Below, piece by piece: positions 10,817 through 33,612 of a DNA stretch of 64,000 nucleotides. Below the pieces are notes generated by a model that saw nothing but the letters and a program-made list of their open reading frames with translations, ran no database searches and had not been told where the DNA came from. Position numbers and translations under genes: made by a program. The first letter of the stretch is position 1. Every line of letters begins with the position of its first letter. The stretch lies in contig OX393552.1 in NCBI GenBank assembly GCA_947650365.1, positions 19,812,851 to 19,876,850 of the forward strand, in the 5' to 3' direction. Source of the stretch: Chamaelirium japonicum (taxonomy: Eukaryota; Streptophyta; Magnoliopsida; Liliales; Melanthiaceae).

Positions 10817-11620
10817 TTATGAAATTTTAATAATTTTAATATTTGGCTGGCATGATGTATAGGATAAGCCGAAATAATTTATCAAGGAAGAATGTTGACT
10901 CTTTTGATACAGGTCAGGATCCAAGGGGATGAAATTTGGATTCCTCAGAGTAGTCGTCGCTCGAACAAGTATGTCTGAATTTTTGGGCGTCGTCAAGGCT
11001 TGGTCAAGGCTCTGCAAGAGAAGCAGAAGATTGGGATGTCGCCACGTGAAGCTAAGCAGCAACACAAGCGACAAGGGGAGCTCAAGACTGCCAGTAGATA
11101 CCAGAAGGGTCTGAGGTGCCCTTAGATGACCGGCCTGGGAGCTGGGGTACCCTGATTAAGCTGATGGCTGACTGGGGTTCCTTGGGAGGCCAGCAGTAGG
11201 CCGTTGGTCTTGGGGTGCCCTGAGTATAGCCGACTGCATGCTAGTTTACCCTCGGGTGGCTGGCTGCACTCGCACACGTAGAGAGAGAGAATGTGGGGTC
11301 TGACAATGCATAGAGAGGACAAGGGGAGGCCATCGCCTAGGATTAAGTAGGGGAGAGAGAAGGAGGGAGATGACCCGGAGTTCATCCGATTGTGCGGAAT
11401 CCTCCTTTAATTATATCCAATCCAGAAAAATCCATTTTTTTACTCAAATCTCTATTGTTCGCGATAAAAGAGTATCATGCGTTATATAACTGGCTGGTTT
11501 ATATCCATAAACATCCTCAAGCAATATGGGACTAAAATAAAGCAATAAAATATAATTGGGCCCAATATGGGCTGGGCCTCTGGGGGAGGTTGGCTACTCC
11601 TATCCATAGTAAATTTGGAA
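10817..11620 (-). repeat. Probable 3' LTR of a gypsy remnant
   Basis: This lies directly downstream, on the minus strand, of a gypsy integrase/chromodomain tail. It contains a TATAAACCAG promoter-like motif at about 11500 and CT-rich leader sequence. LTR boundaries were not resolved and no partner LTR is present. Confidence 0.5.
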
Positions 11621-12290
11621 CTATTCTAAGGCGACGACGATTGGTATACCCACATATTGGGTGCTGAAAGGTGTGTGTCCTCGGTCCTCACCAACTCCCA
11701 TCGACTGAGAAGAGTTTGCCTTTGGCAAAACAGGAGTATGGTGGTTTGGATCAAGTCTTTGAAGCTCGTCCTTGCTAATCCATATCGTATTTGACTCAAG
11801 TCGCTCACGCCAATGCACAAGGTATCACTGATATCCACTATTCTGAGTGTTGGCTATCTGATCATATAAGATCTAGTCCACCGTGTCTCGTACCTGAGGA
11901 GAAAGAGCTAATGGAGGCAAGGAAGTAGCAAGAGATATGGTTTCATGATAGGGTGTGAAGTCAATATCAGACTCATTGGAAGGGTTTTCAAGTATTGTTG
12001 TCGGACCACTGTAAGCAAGTAAGTCCTCTAGGTTGAATATCAGGTTAATTCCATAATCACGTGGGAGGCCCACTACATATGCATTTGATCCTACTTGTTT
12101 TAGAATTTTGTATGGCCCCATACACTGGCTGTGCAGTTTCTTAATGGTTCTCGAAGGAAACCGTTCTGGTTTGATCCTAATCATTATGTCATCACCCTCT
12201 CTAAATTCCTGATAACGTTTATGCAAATCAAAGACTATTATATATCGTTCATTGTTAATTTTAATAATTTCCTTATACATGTACCGATGA
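11621..12290 (-). pseudogene. Ty3/gypsy integrase C-terminus and chromodomain, fragment
   Basis: The minus strand encodes DLHKRYQEFREGDDIMIRIK, MGPYKILKQVGSNAYVVGLP and FNLEDLLAYSG, the integrase C-terminal module. After a break the chromodomain end WISKDELQRLDPNHHTPVLP follows. This order is that of a chromovirus-type plant gypsy element. Reverse transcriptase and RNase H are absent; the integrase is cut off near 12290. Confidence 0.85.
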
Positions 12291-12906
12291 CGAAATCAAG
12301 TGTAGGCTCCTACACATAGTTCTACACTTGCTCTAGTCCCGGCGATTTAACAAGTCAATTAAAGAAGACCTGATCGCAAATGTCGGGCTCGAGTCTCAAT
12401 TGGTATACCTAGATTCGACTCACTCCATGCAGGAGGAACCATGAGCCACACATGAATGATTCCAACATAAGGAGTTACACAAACCACCCAGGGAGTTATT
12501 GAAAACAATATCTTCCTGGGGAGTTACAAGCAACCCCAAGGGAGTTATGGTAGCTCCCAATAATAATGCTAATCTATAAATAAGAAGGTGAATACAAGAG
12601 AGAGGACCTTTTGTACGTGACTCCATACATACACGCGAGCCACTTCAAACTCCAACACTTGAACATCCAGCCTCTTCGCTCTGTGCACAACGTAGCAAGA
12701 TCAGAGAAAGGAAGAATCCAAAATCCAAATTAGTCTCCAATTCCAGTTCCTATCCAAAAAACTCGAAGACCAAGAGCAAAGCACCGCCAACCTAGCCGGT
12801 CACATGCGAAGCCCGAAAGGATCAAGCACCGCAAGCCTCTCTTTCTTCAAAACCCAAATTCCTGTAAACGCCTATTTGAAAACCTATAAACCTCCACAAA
12901 TCTCAA
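12291..12906 (+). repeat. LTR-like segment, unassigned
   Basis: It contains a TATA-like CTATAAATAAG at about 12573 followed by a leader-like CA-rich stretch. It separates the integrase and protease remnants of the gypsy element. No second copy or terminal motif was confirmed. Confidence 0.3.
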
Positions 12907-13252
12907 AGTCACTAATCTCGTTCCCCCTCAAAACTGGTTGTGAGGGGGAGGGGGCAACAGGTATATGAAGACACGAATCTCTCACCCCCTAATCGATGTG
13001 GGACTATCCTCTTAACACTCGTCCGCCCGCAAAGCGTGTTTCAAGGGGGACTTACTCGCACGCAAGGAAAGGCCTCCGCGGGGAGAAAGAGGGTGCGACG
13101 GGGCCACATGAGGGGAGATGGAGTGGGGCCTGCTCTGATACCAAGTCACTAATCCTGTGCCCCCTCAAAACCGATTGTGAGGGGGATGGGGCAACGGTTA
13201 TATGAAGACACGTTCTCCCACCCCTAAGCGATGTGGGACTATTCTCTTAACA
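12907..13252 (-). mobile_element. TRIM retrotransposon, 346 bp, with 5-bp target duplication
   Basis: Two direct repeats of about 109 bp (12908-13016 and 13145-13252) flank about 128 bp. On the minus strand each begins TGTTAAGAG. The 5' repeat is followed by the primer site TGGTATCAGAGC (13143-13132). CTCAA occurs at 12902-12906 and 13253-13257 as target duplication. The repeats are homologous to the TRIM at 30671-31003. No coding capacity, as usual for TRIMs. Confidence 0.88.
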
Positions 13253-13259
13253 CTCAATA

Positions 13260-13510
13260 CACGAGATCGAGGATCAGATGATCAAAGAGGATTTTGTCAT
13301 AGAGCCAAGGTCTACCGAAGATGATATGTCAACATCCATGGGGATGACATAGCACCAGACCTCATCCTTGTACCTAGAGAAGTTGATTGGGACAAGGCAA
13401 AGTTAGAAAACTAGTATTGATGTCTTGTCAACCCACGACACATTGTACGGATTGGGATGAGGAGCCAACTTCAGTTGTAGGGGTCCATTGTCGCTGTCAA
13501 GCACTGCAGC
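13260..13510 (-). pseudogene. Ty3/gypsy protease/RT linker fragment
   Basis: The minus strand encodes LKLAPHPNPYNVSWVDK and, after a stop, CLVPINFSRYKDEVWCYVIP. This matches the plant gypsy segment just after the aspartic protease, which usually continues to LGRPW. It lies upstream of the integrase remnant at 11621-12290 on the same strand. It is most likely the same element, with reverse transcriptase deleted and a TRIM inserted at its edge. Confidence 0.7.
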
Positions 13511-14105
13511 CATTGGAAGGTCGGTTGCTTTTTCCAATGATTGCCTTCTGTTTGCTTGAGCAGATAAGCAAGGTTCCATTGTCAGAGTTTCCAAGTTAGA
13601 TTGGTTTGACTTTTTTCATTTCCAATTGCATGTCTTTTGAATGATGATCCAAGGTTTTCATCAATTCTTGTAAATATTTTTATGAAAACATGTATATAAT
13701 TGCTTTTGTCAATGATTGCCTTCTATTTTCTCCAGCAGATCTTAAGCAAGGTTCCATTGTCTGGGTGTCCAAGTTAGCTTGGTTGGACTTTTTTTCATTT
13801 CCAATAATATATTTTCTGAATAATTTTTTTTAGAGAACTCCTTGTCGTGTGTGTGTGTGTGCGCGCGTGAGGGGGGGGTTGGCTAAAGTCCCATTCTTCT
13901 TAGGCTTATAAACCTCGGTCCATTTTAAAAGCTGGTAGTCTCCTTTCTCCTTTCTCTTTGACCCCCTTCCAAAGAAAATTTATCCTAATTTTATCAATTC
14001 TGTGTATTACCCAAGCAGGAAAAAAGTAGGACATGATATATGAGGGTTTCTACATGATGATCCAAGGGTTTTACCAATTGTTATAAATAATTTTATTAAA
14101 ACATG

Positions 14106-14138
<33 letters not shown>

Positions 14139-14773
14139 ATGTACTTATTGCAGCTTCCATATGCTTCTACTGACGTAATGAATACCTGCTACTTGCTCAT
14201 TTAGAAGAAAAATCATAACTAGATTTAGAGACATACAGTACAAAAATTGTTTGTTATCCCTTAGAACTAGTTTCTAATGCAAGCAAAAGACTGAGACATC
14301 ATGTTTAATGGCAATTTTCATGACACTCGTGGTACTGACTACTGAAGCATATGCTTGTTCGTGAGATCCTATACCGCTCTCTTTTTCTGTTCTTAGGTAT
14401 CTGTTCTTTGATTGCACGATGTGATATTTCATTTTTGTGGTCCATTTGGAAAAGAAGTTATAGACATGTTATATGTTTCCAGTCGTAATGCAACTTACTT
14501 GTGCTTGTATAAAAGAAGTAATGAAATAATAGCTGCTACTTGTTCAAGATAGAATAAAGTGACACAATTTGTTGATTTTGTCTATTAGAAGTCATTTCTA
14601 TTGAAAGCAAAGGGAAATCAATTTAATGAAAAATTGTGTGACAGTTGCAGTATTAATTACCGAAACATCTGATCTATGTTTGGTTTTTGGATCTATATTA
14701 TTCTCTTTGTTCTGTTCTTCCTTATCAGTTCCCTATGCATGGACATTGTGATATTTCACTCTTGTCCTTGTAG
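13511..14773 (+). other. Intron 1 of the WVD2-like gene, right part
   Basis: AT-rich intron with (GT)n tracts at about 13850-13866 and 14106-14138. A duplicated phrase, GATTGCCTTCTGTTTGCTTG and a variant, recurs at about 13540 and 13710. It ends with a T-rich acceptor at 14773. Confidence 0.5.
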
Positions 14774-14777
14774 GTCA

Positions 14778-26919
<12,142 letters not shown>

Positions 26920-27170
26920 CCCGTCCCGACCCGGACTCATTCTTTTCTTTATTTAATTCAAATTTTTTTTTATCTTACCTCACCAAATTAAAAAAAATAA
27001 TTTTTTTCTCGAAGACCCTCCCCCCCCCCCCCCCCCCCCCCCCCCACCCTTCTATTTTTTTTGCTGTTTCTGAAAGATGCTTGTATGTAAGTTGTGAATA
27101 AGACTTTGTGCTCTGTATGGCAGTGGAATTTTTTTAAGTTATATACGAAGTGGGCATATAACAACTGATG
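26920..27170 (+). other. Presumed 3' UTR of the WVD2-like gene
   Basis: It follows the TGA at 26917-26919. T-rich, with a pure C run at about 27018-27045 and GTGAATAAGAC near 27095 that could serve as a weak polyadenylation signal. The end is inferred. Confidence 0.45.
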
Positions 27171-27233
27171 ATCCATGGTTAAGTATGCATGATCTGTATG
27201 TGATATTGGGTGTTATTTGTGATATCTATGCTA

Positions 27234-27761
27234 AAGACTAACATAGTCGTGGGTGCTATTCTGAGGGTTGTCCTTGTCTTCCTGGACGAGGACAAGGCCT
27301 GGATTGGCGGGAAGCTCCCGTCGCTGGAGTCCCACCACGACACCCGGGTGCGGGACACCGACGAGCTGTACGTTCGAGCTCCGGAGTGCGAGGCGGTGGG
27401 CGACCCGGCCGCGGCGCTCCGGGTGCCGGCTGGCACTGAGGGAGCTGCCGGTCCGGCGGTGTTCTACGAGCTGGTGGAGTGGGACCTCATCATGGTGGAC
27501 GCGCCGACCGGGTGGATCCCCGAGGCGCCCGGGACCGGGATGCATGGGGGTGATCTACACCGCCGGCCGGGATCGATGCATGGCGGCGAGGCGAGGGGGA
27601 GGAACGATGGGGAGACCGACGTGTTCGTGCACGATGTCGATCGATCGGGCGGTGGAGGGGTATTTGAGGGAGGAGGAGCTGGGCCGGAGGGGAGGCTGAG
27701 GCATTTCATCATCCCCAGCCATAGGGCTACCATGGGCATGCATGCCAGCTTCTGTCCTTGA
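27234..27761 (+). pseudogene. Glucuronoxylan 4-O-methyltransferase-like (DUF579) gene fragment
   Basis: The family methylates glucuronic acid side chains of xylan in the Golgi. Matches in order: VFLDEDKAWIGGKLPSLESH, WDLIMVDAPTGWIPEAPG, then a frame change, VIYTAGRDRCMAARR, a return for DGETDVFVHDVDR, another change for AVEGYLREEE, and finally GRLRHFIIPSHR and SFCP before TGA at 27759-27761. These are conserved DUF579 motifs in family order. The N-terminal half is missing and at least three frameshifts occur. High GC in codon third positions is unlike the AT-rich surroundings. Confidence 0.82.
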
Positions 27762-29300
27762 TGGAATGAAAGGTTTTTGCACATCTTTATGTCTTTTTTC
27801 TTTTTTTCTTATGGAGAGGATTGGACGGGAATTATCAACATATACGTACCTTGGTGGAGATTAGGGGTAATTAAGGTAGGGAGATTACTTAATTCATTTT
27901 ATTTACCAAATCTATTATGATCGATTTTTGATGTTGGACGTTCAATTTCCATGCAAGCTATATAGTACTCATCATTTATATATGTGCTTGCTCTACCAAA
28001 TTAAATTTTATATCCTTAATTACTAATTTCTATTTCGAGAATCCTCTGTTTGTCGGAGGGGGGGTTAGCCAAGGACCCCGACCAGTTTATTAAAAAGAAA
28101 GGTGCAAACTACCCGGAAAGGAGCCGGGAGAAAAAAAAAAAAAAAGGCTAGGGTTCTCACAAAAGAGAAACCAGCCCCAATCTCAAGCTAGCCGGACAAA
28201 CTGTATTCACACATGCAGTGACACATGACCCACCGAGACGACCTCCTCGATCTCGTAAGACCACCCTCTGCGCGCGAGTTGCAACTCTCTCTAAATCAAG
28301 AATGCGTGTGAGTACATGCCCAACACCTGCGGAACCACCAAAAGAAAAGGCGGAGTCCTCCAACATCCTGGGGTGATGGATCGAGTTCTCCTCCAATAGC
28401 TGGAGGGGACGAAGTCCCGCTCCTTGGGTGTCCCCAACCTCAAACATGTCCTCCCACCAAGGATGGATCAACAGGGAGGGTGTGGGGGCGATCGCCACCC
28501 CTATATTCGAAAGAGAACCCCTTATTGTAGTAATATTAGCTAGGATTATTTTTTAATTATATAAGTTCACCCTTCCTGAATTTTTAACAAAATTTAAGAC
28601 CCCGTCACCCCAAAGATTTTTCTAACTCAAGGTTCGATTCCAAGATCCGTCCTTGCCTCCCAGTCACCGTGTTCAACTTCTCAAGAGAGGCCAACAAACT
28701 GCGGATGCTCCTCATGACTTGCTTGGAGGTCGGCGCAGACGTCGCGCGCAAAGTCCTCTCCTCCTCTTGAGGTCGGGTCGGAGCTTTAGGCATGAAAATA
28801 AGTGCTTTCTGTGATCTAGATTATAAATTCAGATAACAAGAAAAGTAAAAAAAAAAGTTCCGCTCGTCATGCCTTCTACAAATTTATTGTAATTGCACTC
28901 AATAAGTTATATCCTTTAGCAAAAGGTGGTGTTATTTGCACCCATTAAATCGCCAAGTTTTTCCAACTCAAAATTTAAAAAATACTGCATGTGTCCCTTG
29001 GGCTCCTATTTCTCAATCGGTACTTTTACTAAGAGCACCCAACAGTCCCTCCCCCCAGTGGTCCTGTAGCTCGTCGTCGTCGATTCCTGTGCAGCCCATT
29101 GCGGCCGCCTCCTCCCTCCTCCATCGTCCCCACCAAAACTATAATCCACTCCCTATAGACATGTCGGTGACTACAGACCGACATCGTCTGTGACTACCAA
29201 CGTTAACGGACATTATGATGCCAGTGTCGGCATGTAGGCACCAAACAATTTCACACCGTGTCAGTGGGTACCCGCAACCGACAATGACGACCGGGCCGGT
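27762..29300. other. Intergenic, weak TE-like traces only
   Basis: The segment 28054-28500 ends, on minus, with an AATAAA-containing stretch that could be a LINE 3' end. The segment 28605-28793 has a short open minus frame (SKQVMRSIRSLLASLEKLN). Neither is secure. No host gene is visible. Confidence 0.35.
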
Positions 29301-29313
29301 AGCTACCGACAAT

Positions 29314-29373
29314 GAGTTCACGAAGATCCCAAACTGTCATGCTGATCGACGATTTTGGGATCTTCGTGAACTC
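29314..29373. repeat. Perfect 20-bp-arm hairpin
   Basis: GAGTTCACGAAGATCCCAAA at 29314-29333 is followed after 20 bp by its exact reverse complement at 29354-29373, with weaker pairing extending outward. No element boundaries were identified around it. Confidence 0.8.
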
Positions 29374-29390
29374 AATCGACAAAATGTATG

Positions 29391-29720
29391 ATTCACCGAT
29401 GGGTGCTGGAGTGACGAAAGGGAAGTGTAGTATCAAGAAAGGTGATTACGGGATCTCTCAGTTTTTTTGGGTTTGGCCGAAAATGAGTCACTGTTTAGAG
29501 GGGATTCACTGATGCTGGCTAGATGTAATGGACGGTTGTGATTAAGATTTGGCTGATGTGATCTCACCAATGGAGGCTGGAGTGACGAAAGGAAAGTGGA
29601 GTATTGAGAGAGGTGATTACTGTATCACTTTTTTTTTTTTTTGGTTTGGCCGAAACCAATTCATAGCTTATAGGTTGTTTCATCGATGGTGCATGGGTGG
29701 AATGTACATTTGTGATTAAG
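29391..29720. repeat. Tandem duplication, period about 174 bp
   Basis: A unit beginning TCACCGATGGGTGCTGGAGT at 29396 recurs in diverged form at about 29566. Both contain GGAGTGACGAAAGG, GGTGATTAC, a T run before GGTTTGGCCGAAA, and TTGTGATTAAG. Confidence 0.7.
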
Positions 29721-30072
29721 AGGTGGCTAGGTTTAAAGGCTTGGTGTAATTTTTTTTTTTGGGATAGCTAGTTGGGTGTAATGAACAAAGGTGAATTAAC
29801 GGCCCATACTTTTTTTGATTGGTCAAAACGGACGGACAGACTTTAAGATAGTGCCTGGGTGTAATGGATATATCTTGGCACATGATGTATTATTTTGGCA
29901 TAAACCGACTCACAACCTGCCATTCCTATTTTAGCATAAAATTCAAAATTTTGAAAGTCATTTGTTGGAAGGACGGATCTATGTAGACATTGGATTTTGA
30001 AGGACAGGCAGACGGATGGATATATCCGAATATAGTGGCAAGCTTGTGATACATATTTCCTACATATACAAT

Positions 30073-30258
30073 CAGGGACGGAACCAGGATTTTATATTGA
30101 GAGGGGCCAAACCATGATAATTTTATTTGGGAGGGCCAAAGCATGAATCAAAATTTTTTTGTATGCTAATATTCAAGATATTTACTATATGAAATTTTAA
30201 AAAAAATAATTGAGGGAGGGCCATGGCCCCCCTTGATGTATACATAGTTCCGCCCCTG
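30073..30258. mobile_element. hAT-type MITE, 186 bp, perfect 8-bp target duplication
   Basis: The ends are CAGGGACGGAACCAGG and, inverted, CAGGGGCGGAACTATG. TATACAAT is exact at 30065-30072 and 30259-30266. The body is rich in GAGGGCCA words. Non-coding. Confidence 0.9.
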
Positions 30259-30670
30259 TATACAATCCATCGTCCGATTCAGATTCTCATATTTCCATGT
30301 CGATGTTCTAGCTTCTTTGGGTATCGAATGGGCACGTGTTGGTTTTAATGTCCAAAATGTCATTGCAAGTCTCAATATTTATCTTTTTTTTAAATGGCAA
30401 TTAGTAGTTCTACCATAATTTCCCATAAGTTGATATAGTCACCCCTGAGAAGGATTTTCATGATCTATGTCTGATTTATCTAAAACACTCACCTATAAAT
30501 GATACTGAATCACATGTGACATGGAATAATAACATGCATATAAACTTATATATCCACACCATCACATGTAGAAATATAAACGTAATACATACAAATTCTA
30601 ACCTTAAACTAGTTATGTGAGATTTTCTCTATCTCAAAACCTAGGTATTGAGATAAGGTCCCATCATATA

Positions 30671-31003
30671 TGTTGAGAACATTCCTACATTGGTAAAGGA
30701 GTGGGAGTTCCACATCTTTATATATTGTTGCCCCCTCCCTCTCATCACCGATTTTGAGGGGGTATGAAAATCATAACATGGTATCAGAGCTAGGCCCCCA
30801 CCCTGTCACCCCTCTACGTGGTCCCGTTGCACCCTCTTTTTCTCTATGATCGAGATCTCTCCCTCCCTTAGATCGAGAGGTGCTCTGCGTCCGGGTGTTG
30901 AGAATAGTCCTACATCGGAAAAGGGGTGGGAGTTCCACATCTTGATATACTGTTGCCCCCTCCCTCTCATCACCGGTTTTGAGGGGGTATGGGAATCGTA
31001 ACA
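30671..31003 (+). mobile_element. TRIM retrotransposon, 333 bp
   Basis: Direct repeats of 108 bp at 30671-30778 and 30896-31003 both start TGTTGAGAA and end TAACA. The primer site TGGTATCAGAGC follows immediately at 30779-30790. It is homologous to the TRIM at 12907-13252. It sits inside a second repeat: the words ACATATAAGGATC and GAGGTGGGACTAATCC recur at 31008-31060 and 31155-31205. Confidence 0.9.
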
Positions 31004-31363
31004 GTACATATAAGGATCGTTTCCACCCTCTACTTTATCAAGGTGGGACTAATCCTCCAACACTCCCCCTCACGTACAGGCCAATCGTTTGTGGTCCTTG
31101 TCATGTGGATGATAGATGTGGGGACCCAAGTATTAAGATGAGGTTGCATCATACATATAAGGATCATTTCTGCCCTCTACTTTACCGAGGTGGGACTAAT
31201 CCGCCTACAAGTTAAACTGGTATTGACTTTACATGGAAGACAATTTCCACAATGTCTCCATATGTTAGCCAATTGCGATATTTGAGAGACTATTGCAAAT
31301 TAAGGATCTCCATGTAAAGGTAAACAATGGCATAAGTAGGCCTGATGTAGGATCGCCATTGCA

Positions 31364-31582
31364 GTGGCCTCAAATCTCGTATTTCATGCCTGCACCAAAC
31401 ATATCGAAGTGGACTACCACTTTGTTCGTGAGAAGGTAATTCAGAAGTACCTAGAGGTTCGCCATATCTCTACAGTCGATCAACTTGCTGATATCTTCAC
31501 CAAGCATCTGTCTAAGCCTCGGTTCAAATCGCTACGGGACAACCTTCTTGTCCGATCTGCCAATCAGCTTGCGGGGGGTTGA
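31364..31582 (+). pseudogene. Ty1/copia RNase H C-terminal fragment
   Basis: It encodes TKHIEVDYHFVREKVIQKYL, STVDQLADIFTKHLSKPRF and a stop at 31580-31582, the C-terminus of copia polyprotein. A G run (GCGGGGGG) just before the stop could be its polypurine tract. Upstream domains are missing. Confidence 0.85.
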
Positions 31583-32149
31583 TAACATATCTGAACCGAC
31601 TTATTTGATATGTTCTTGACAAATTTAAGCTCGGAAGTGGATGCGGAAGGTGTTTATGCAATTGGTTTTCTTCGTATTATCCAACAGGATTATCTTTTGG
31701 TCTGTGAAGCATTAGTTTTCATCCAAAATCTCATGAAAATGGGATATCCCATCACCTGTTGTAATGTTATTCTGTTCTGACTCAAACTTGCTGTATTTGT
31801 ATCCACATCATCTAATCTCTAACATTATTTTTTTTTTTCCATTTGGGGTAGTTTGATGGAGTCTCCGTTTCTCGTAATTCTAATTGATCCTTTTGTTGAT
31901 GTATTTCGTAGGCATCATTTGTTAGTGGAGCAGAAGCTCCTCCATTTTGTTGATGCATTTCATCAATAAGACTCGAAATATTTTAGAAAACCATGCTCCA
32001 TTTGCATTTAGCCCCCTTGGTTAGAGTGGTGCTATTGACACATCAATGTTTACTCTCCAAACACCATTTGAAAGTTTTTTTTTTACAACATTACCCGCAA
32101 GTAAAATGACCAAAACATTCTTCTTCTTCTTCTTTTTCTGTTCGAGACA
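31583..32149. other. Intergenic, no feature recognised
   Basis: AT-rich sequence, possibly the decayed 3' LTR of the copia fragment, but without a second copy to confirm. Confidence 0.35.
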
Positions 32150-32345
32150 TGTTCGGCCGACCAGAGCTAAACATGGTATAATATGTTTGGCCGACCATAG
32201 CTAAACATTAAATAGTACGTTCGGCCGACCACGGCTGAACATACTATACCATGTTTGGGTGTCGAACGTATTATACCATGTTCGGCCATGGTTGACCGAA
32301 CGTACTGTATAATGTTCGGCTCTGGTCGGCCAAACATAATCCTGG
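32150..32345. repeat. Direct and inverted repeats of a TGTTCGGCCGACC motif
   Basis: About six units of roughly 40 bp carrying ATGTTCGGCCGACCA and AACATGGTATAAT-type words. The first three run in one direction, the last in the opposite, so the block folds on itself near 32255. Confidence 0.75.
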
Positions 32346-32389
32346 GCGGCGGAACTCGAGGAGGAGGTGAGCTCAGGTACGCTCTATGA

Positions 32390-32550
32390 GTGGGGGAGCT
32401 TGGGGAGGGACGAAGAGTGGAGAGGAGCTTGTCGAAGCGGTTGATGGAGGAGGTAGAGTATTTGACGGAGAGAAAATCGACGGGAGGAGGAATCTACGGT
32501 GCTTTGGCTGGGGAGCTCAGGGAGGGACGGAGAGTGGAGAGGAGCTCACC
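32390..32550. repeat. Short direct repeat, 38 bp, 120 bp apart
   Basis: A GGGGAGCT start, GGGAGGGACG and AGAGTGGAGAGGAGCT occur at about 32394 and 32513. Confidence 0.65.
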
Positions 32551-33612
32551 GGCTCGGAGGTAGGGTATTAGGGTTTGGGTGTGTGTGTGGAGTAAACTGG
32601 GGAAGGCTTCAACATTTAGAACCGACTGACCGGATACACTACGTGTACTTGTTTCGATGCTCTGCCTGTATAATTCAATCGATTTGAGTTCTATGTATTT
32701 TTATGCCATTGTGATATTGCAATAATTTGTTCGGCAAATTAGGTATGGGTCCTTAACTATCTTGCAATATTAGCTGCAGGACACCATAATTTGCTATATT
32801 AACTAAGGTCCCTGCAAGTATACATTCGTCTTCAGAAAGAGTATATATTAGTCTTCAAAAAGAGTAGATTCGTTTAAGAAAGAGTATACATTAGTCTTCA
32901 AAAAGAGTATATGTGTCGGAAAGGACTTGAGCTATATTTCACAATTAATGTGTCCTGTAACTAAAAGGCATCTCTCTTTTCAGAACTTATGTCAAACTTC
33001 CCCATATTTATTTTAGGGATTTTTACAAATCCACCCTTGATATTTTCTATTTACATAAAGAAAACCTATATATCAATATTTACATATAGAACCCTCAAGC
33101 CGTCCTAATCTTGCATATCAACCCCTCTTTAACAGTTGGTAAGCGAACTATTAACCTTAATGAAAAATGATCAATTTACCCCCGAGTTTAATTACTTGAA
33201 CCGATCCATCTTTGTTCATCATGGACTTAACTTGAATCTTACTTAAACCTAACACCAACTATTCTCAGTTTGGCGGGGTATTTAGCGGATTTATAACGTA
33301 AAAATGGAGTATAAAAATATCTATTCAAAACTACCATCAATATAAAATAATAGTTTAGGAACATTCCCTCATTTATTATGCTAGTTAACTGCAAGGGTTG
33401 ATATGCATGGTCAAGATATTTTAAGGGGTCAATATGTAATTGTTGGATAACAGGGTTTTGTACGTAAATAGGGAAGATCTCATGGTTGATTTGTAAAAAT
33501 CCTTTTTTTTTAATGCTCCAAGGTTTTTTTTATGTCATAGGCAAGAGTCCCCAGGTGCCGTGTGGAGTAATAAAATGATAACTCCCACCTTATCCATCAA
33601 GAAATATGTTGG
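32551..33612. other. Intergenic, decayed repeats
   Basis: The segment 32815-32930 repeats the GAGTATACATTAGTCTTCA phrase also seen at 8470-8700. The remainder is AT-rich and unassigned. Confidence 0.4.

Noticed and set aside
27268-27699. A separate 143-codon gene in the frame overlapping the DUF579 fragment
   Set aside because: Only its last third carries DUF579 motifs; the first part is an out-of-frame shadow. The two frames together represent one frameshifted pseudogene.
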